Translations under genes and position numbers: made by a program
Assembly: GCA_039936115.1 (NCBI GenBank)
Contig: JBDTIZ010000066.1
Span: forward strand, 1 to 56,162
Reading direction: 5' to 3'
Length of the DNA stretch: 56,162 nt
Source of the DNA: DATIJJ01 sp039936115
GTDB taxonomy: Bacteria > Pseudomonadota > Gammaproteobacteria > DSM-16500
The notes under the pieces: generated by a model
What the model was told of the DNA's origin: nothing
The model's input: only the letters and a program-made list of their open reading frames with translations
Database searches by the model: none
Shown here: in pieces, positions 52,822 through 56,162 of the stretch
Layout: every line of letters begins with the position of its first letter
Position numbering within the stretch: the first letter of the stretch is position 1

Positions 52822-53943
52822 ATGACAATATCAAATCGATATAGTTTATTTTGGTTATTAACATTACTCCTCTTATTTTGCAGCACAATAAATTTAGCTT
52901 GGGGATGTACTGGCATTCAGATTAAAGCCAAAGATGGATCTATTGTAAATGGTCGCACTATTGAGTTTGGATTAAATCTAGAGCTAGGTGGAGTTATTGT
53001 TCCAAGAAATTATCAATTTAAAGGTACGTTACCTGATGGAACTGCGGGTCTTGTCTATACGTCCAAATATGGTGCGGTTGGCGGTGGAATGTTTGGCGAA
53101 GCAGCAATCGCAGATGGCATTAATGAGAAAGGCTTGGCGATAGGAGATTTTTATTTTCCGGGTTATGCAAGCTATGCGAAGATTACGCCAGATAACAAAA
53201 AGAAAGCGTTATCGCCTACAGAATTTTCAAACTGGATTTTGACGCAATTTGCGACGGTTGATGAAGTAAAGCAAGGACTACAATCCGTTGTTATCGCACC
53301 AACAACTCCAAAAGGTTGGCCTGTTTTACCGCCGTTTCATTATATTGTTTACGATAAAACGGGTAAAAGTATTGTGATTGAACCGATCAATGGGCAATTA
53401 AAAGTTTATGATAACCCATTGGGTGTTTTTACTAATTCTCCTACATTTGATTGGCATATGACAAATTTAGCTAATTATGTCAATCTTTCGACAGTCAATG
53501 TCGCGCCGATTAATTTTAATGGTGTTGAGTTACAACAGTTCGGTTCGGGTTCCGGACTACACGGATTGCCAGGGGATTTTACCCCGCCTTCACGTTTTGT
53601 GCGCGCCGCTGTTTTTTCAAGCGCTGTTATTCCCGCGGATAATGCAGAACTCTCTGTATTTCGAGTATTTCATTTATTGAATCAGTTTGATATTCCGATT
53701 GGAGCGGTACGTCAAGATCAAGGTACAACCATGATTCCGGAATATACATTAGCCACGGTAGTGAGAGATCCGCAAAATTTGAAATTTTACTTCAGATCTT
53801 TTGACGATCAAACGATTAAAATGGTGAATTTAAACTCGTTTGATTTGAATGCGAAAGATATTAAAACATTTACTATGAATGGTGCTCAGCAAGTGATGGA
53901 TATTTCTAAGTCTGTAGTTACGTATTCTGGTAATAAAAATTAA
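52822..53943 (+). CDS. Choloylglycine-hydrolase-family (Ntn) amidase, exported
   Basis: A 373-residue Ntn hydrolase related to bile-salt hydrolases and penicillin V acylases. A signal peptide (residues 1-28, ending NLAWG) is directly followed by the nucleophile Cys29 in WGCTGIQIKAKDGS, as in exported members that expose Cys on cleavage. The family also shows RTIEFG (Arg near residue 45) and GINEKGLAIGDFYFPGYA. It would split an amide bond to a fatty acyl or steroid group in the periplasm or outside. In this cluster an N-acyl amide or acyl-homoserine-lactone substrate is conceivable. No neighbour overlap. Confidence 0.9.
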   Translation: MTISNRYSLFWLLTLLLLFCSTINLAWGCTGIQIKAKDGSIVNGRTIEFGLNLELGGVIVPRNYQFKGTLPDGTAGLVYTSKYGAVGGGMFGEAAIADGINEKGLAIGDFYFPGYASYAKITPDNKKKALSPTEFSNWILTQFATVDEVKQGLQSVVIAPTTPKGWPVLPPFHYIVYDKTGKSIVIEPINGQLKVYDNPLGVFTNSPTFDWHMTNLANYVNLSTVNVAPINFNGVELQQFGSGSGLHGLPGDFTPPSRFVRAAVFSSAVIPADNAELSVFRVFHLLNQFDIPIGAVRQDQGTTMIPEYTLATVVRDPQNLKFYFRSFDDQTIKMVNLNSFDLNAKDIKTFTMNGAQQVMDISKSVVTYSGNKN

Positions 53944-53982
53944 GATGATATTTGCGACTACTGACAAGCTACGTCCGAATTG

Positions 53983-54008
53983 ACCACCGTCATTGCAATG
54001 ACGGTGGT
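53983..54008. terminator. Perfect 26-bp palindrome after the amidase gene
   Basis: Self-complementary arms ACCACCGTCATTG and CAATGACGGTGGT with no loop, 40 bp after the stop. It is GC-rich against the background and not followed by a T-run, so it is a likely strong hairpin but not a classical terminator. The G-rich sequence GGGTGGGGG follows it. Confidence 0.5.
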
Positions 54009-54123
54009 GGGTGGGGGAAGAAAAGGGGCATCTTAAGCGACTGGTCCGCCGCGCCGCGCTTGGCTTATGCGCTTATTACTCGCCTTACTCACGAAATAGC
54101 AGTAAAATGATGATTAGACATTC

Positions 54124-56162
54124 ATGAATATATGGATAGTTATGCCTAATGCATTGAATGACATTATTACCTCAGCGATTAAACAATGCGGTGTATTTAG
54201 CACACTGCCTGAATCCAAAATTATTGAATTACTTCCAGACCTAAAAAAAATTAAACTCGAAAAAGGCCAAATCCTATTTAACCAGGGCGACGACTCTAAT
54301 CTTGTTTATGTCGTTATCAGCGGTAAATTATCTGCCTTCTTCGTATCTTCAACTGGCACGTTTAAAACAATTGGAATTATTGAACCGCCTGAACCCATTG
54401 GTGAGTTTGGTGCATTATCTGGCGAGTCGCGCAGTTTGACTATTCGAGCGGATATTGATACTGAATTAGTTGCAATGTCTTCTGAGCACTTCAAAAAGCT
54501 TTGTCAGGAATACCCTACTATCTTGCTTGATACTGTTAAACCCATTATTACTCGTTCGTTAAAGACGATACGATTATTTGAAGAACCTGTACTGGACACT
54601 GAAGCTGAAACCTTAGCTCAAGTAAATAAATTATCCGATGCAGATCGCAACCTTTTAGAAGCCATCAAGCGAGCTAAAGTATTCATCAGCGTAGAAGCAA
54701 CTCGCATTATTCAACTGCTTCCACACTTTAAACAAGTGAAACTAAGCGCAGGTAAAATACTTTTTCGTCAAGGCGAAGATTCTGACTACATTTACATTGT
54801 CGTCAAAGGTAAATTATCCGCCGTTTTAACAACAGCCCGAGGCGAATATAGAACACTTGGAGTAATTGGGCCGGGTGAAACAGTTGGAGAACTTGGTGTG
54901 TTATCGGGCTTCGCTCGCAGCTTAACGATTGGCGTATTAGAAGAAGCAGAATTAGTTGGATTACCAAGTCCTATCTTTAGACAATTATGCCAAAAGTATA
55001 CTTCGGTTTTATTAACAACTGTAGATCCTATTATTAATCGTGCATTACAGACAATTAAACTGCTGCAAGGTGAAAAATTAATTGAAAATTCAGTTTTATT
55101 TCCTGCCACCCAGAATTTTGATTTTACATCTTTCAGACAACAAATTGAAGAACATGTGTCACAGCTTAAACCCATGAAACTCATTTCAAAAAATCCCACC
55201 GATCCACATGAATATTTAAAATTAGAACGCATTTCAGAAAAAGATGGCACAAAAACACATGTTTTTTTCCTCGAGACAATTGAGAAAATTGCATTACAAT
55301 ATCTCACAGAAAAAGTTAGCAAATTTTACTTAGTTGCCGATGGCACTAAAGAAGTTCACATCGACGAATTTGCTACTCAAGTCTTAAAAATTATTTCCAG
55401 CTTTCCTCATGTCAAATTATTTTTGGTGTTAGTCTATCCCGATGGCACGAAAACACCTAAACGTACAAATGCTTGGTTAAGTCAAAAATTAGATTTTCAT
55501 TTGCATCATCATGTACGTAAAAATCGACATGAAGATTTTCAACGTTTATGCCGATTTATGAATGGTTCTGCGGTGGGTGTCGTATTTGGTGGTGGTGGCG
55601 CAAAAGGTCTTGCGCACATTGGTGTGATAAAAGCATTAATGGCAAAAAATATTGATATTGATGCGGTGGGTGGCACCAGTATTGGTGCACTTGCAGCTGC
55701 GAGCTTTATATTGAATACACGATTTGACAAAATTGATAAAAATTTCAGATGGATGTTAGAAAAGTGTTATGACGTTCTTTCGTATCGCCATTTAGTTTGG
55801 CCGATTGTTTCTTTACTAAGTTCAAATCCTATTACTGAATCGGCTATAAACTTTTTTAATGATACAAGAATTGAAAATATGTGGCTTCCTTTCTTTTGTA
55901 TTTCCGCTAATTTAGCTGAAAACCGAGAAGAGGTGCATAGAACGGGTTTACTCTGGCAAGCTTTAAGAGCCAGTGCATCAACGCCAGGTGTTGTTCCACC
56001 CGTCGTCATCAATGGTCAACTTCATCTTGACGGCGGTTTGTTGAATAATCTACCCGTCGATGTGATGAGAAATTTGTTAGGCCCTGGCTGCAAAATAATT
56101 GCGTCAAAACTGTCTAGCAGTGAACATGATTTATCACAATATGATTTTCCACCTACCTTGAC
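54124..56162 (+). CDS. NTE/patatin-type phospholipase with two cyclic-nucleotide domains (5' part, cut by window end)
   Basis: An open frame of at least 679 codons runs off the window. Two cNMP-binding domains (about 15-130: KGQILFNQGDDSNLVYVVISGKL and PIGEFGALSGESRSLT; about 180-300: GKILFRQGEDSDYIYIVVKGKL and VGELGVLSGFARSLT) precede a linker and a patatin domain. The patatin domain has the oxyanion loop GGGGAKG (489-495), nucleophile Ser519 in GGTSIGA and Asp636 in LDGGLLNN. This matches neuropathy-target-esterase-like lysophospholipases, which release fatty acids from phospholipids. ATG 54124 or 54142 could start it. Like the reductase at 47906, it has two cyclic-nucleotide domains, which suggests shared control and a supply of substrate for the oxygenase. 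Confidence 0.88.
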   Translation, partial: MNIWIVMPNALNDIITSAIKQCGVFSTLPESKIIELLPDLKKIKLEKGQILFNQGDDSNLVYVVISGKLSAFFVSSTGTFKTIGIIEPPEPIGEFGALSGESRSLTIRADIDTELVAMSSEHFKKLCQEYPTILLDTVKPIITRSLKTIRLFEEPVLDTEAETLAQVNKLSDADRNLLEAIKRAKVFISVEATRIIQLLPHFKQVKLSAGKILFRQGEDSDYIYIVVKGKLSAVLTTARGEYRTLGVIGPGETVGELGVLSGFARSLTIGVLEEAELVGLPSPIFRQLCQKYTSVLLTTVDPIINRALQTIKLLQGEKLIENSVLFPATQNFDFTSFRQQIEEHVSQLKPMKLISKNPTDPHEYLKLERISEKDGTKTHVFFLETIEKIALQYLTEKVSKFYLVADGTKEVHIDEFATQVLKIISSFPHVKLFLVLVYPDGTKTPKRTNAWLSQKLDFHLHHHVRKNRHEDFQRLCRFMNGSAVGVVFGGGGAKGLAHIGVIKALMAKNIDIDAVGGTSIGALAAASFILNTRFDKIDKNFRWMLEKCYDVLSYRHLVWPIVSLLSSNPITESAINFFNDTRIENMWLPFFCISANLAENREEVHRTGLLWQALRASASTPGVVPPVVINGQLHLDGGLLNNLPVDVMRNLLGPGCKIIASKLSSSEHDLSQYDFPPTL

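Noticed and set aside
54306..55322. Minus-strand reading frames inside the last plus-strand gene (54306-54494, 54792-55322)
   Set aside because: They are antisense shadows of the NTE/patatin gene, whose plus-strand frame shows clear cNMP and patatin motifs.

Overview
The window looks like part of the chromosome of an AT-rich gammaproteobacterium, most likely of the order Legionellales (Legionella / Coxiella / Aquicella / Berkiella side). The evidence is the gammaproteobacterial block pilA-pilB-pilC-pilD-coaE-zapD-yacG (about 1.3-8.7 kb), an Lvh-type conjugation system with a CsrA paralogue of the kind known from Legionella mobile elements, and small palindromic intergenic repeats. The genus assignment is inference.

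Layout. (1) 0-9.4 kb is core chromosome: type IV pilus assembly and housekeeping genes, two unrecognised proteins that could be secreted effectors, a small exported protein and a tRNA-Thr(CGT). (2) About 10.3-45.4 kb reads as one integrated conjugative element (ICE). Its left part has an AlpA-like excisionase gene. Its right part has the XRE repressor / CsrA switch, an Lvh-type type IV secretion system (VirB2-B11 with a VirB7-like lipoprotein missed by long-ORF searches), SSB, a MOBC-type relaxase and a VirD4-type coupling protein. Between them lies cargo: a His-Xaa-Ser (Hxs) radical-SAM peptide-modification system, a peptidase / peptide-binding protein / hybrid sensor kinase operon, a response-regulator / XRE pair, and a nine-gene biosynthetic operon. 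That operon is built around an AfsA-like (gamma-butyrolactone synthase) hotdog protein fused to a PilZ-like tail, with a split dikinase, an exporter, an Old Yellow Enzyme homologue, two SDRs, a quinone reductase and a DUF2867-like protein. (3) 46-47.8 kb holds an IS256-family element and a fragment of a TauD-like dioxygenase. (4) 47.9-56.2 kb is a lipid/oxylipin-like cluster: a cyclooxygenase-like haem peroxidase, a protein with two cyclic-nucleotide domains fused to a [2Fe-2S] and ferredoxin-reductase module, an unrecognised protein, a choloylglycine-hydrolase-family amidase, and the start of an NTE/patatin phospholipase that also has two cyclic-nucleotide domains.

Regulatory logic. A 16-bp operator, TGAGAA-N4-TTCTCA, lies exactly between the -35 and -10 of the XRE repressor gene, over the -10 of the excisionase promoter 22 kb away, and in a one-mismatch form in the csrA promoter. 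This ties excision and transfer to one repressor and supports treating 10.4-45.4 kb as one element. Upstream of the relaxase gene, tandem direct repeats, an 11-bp inverted repeat and a perfect 33-bp inverted repeat form a good oriT candidate. No integrase gene and no second copy of the tRNA 3' end were found, so the element's borders stay open.

The two strongest leads for undescribed biology are the ICE-borne butanolide-like signal operon (AfsA-PilZ fusion) and the cyclic-nucleotide-linked cyclooxygenase/phospholipase cluster. Both functions are inferred from domain content, not shown.
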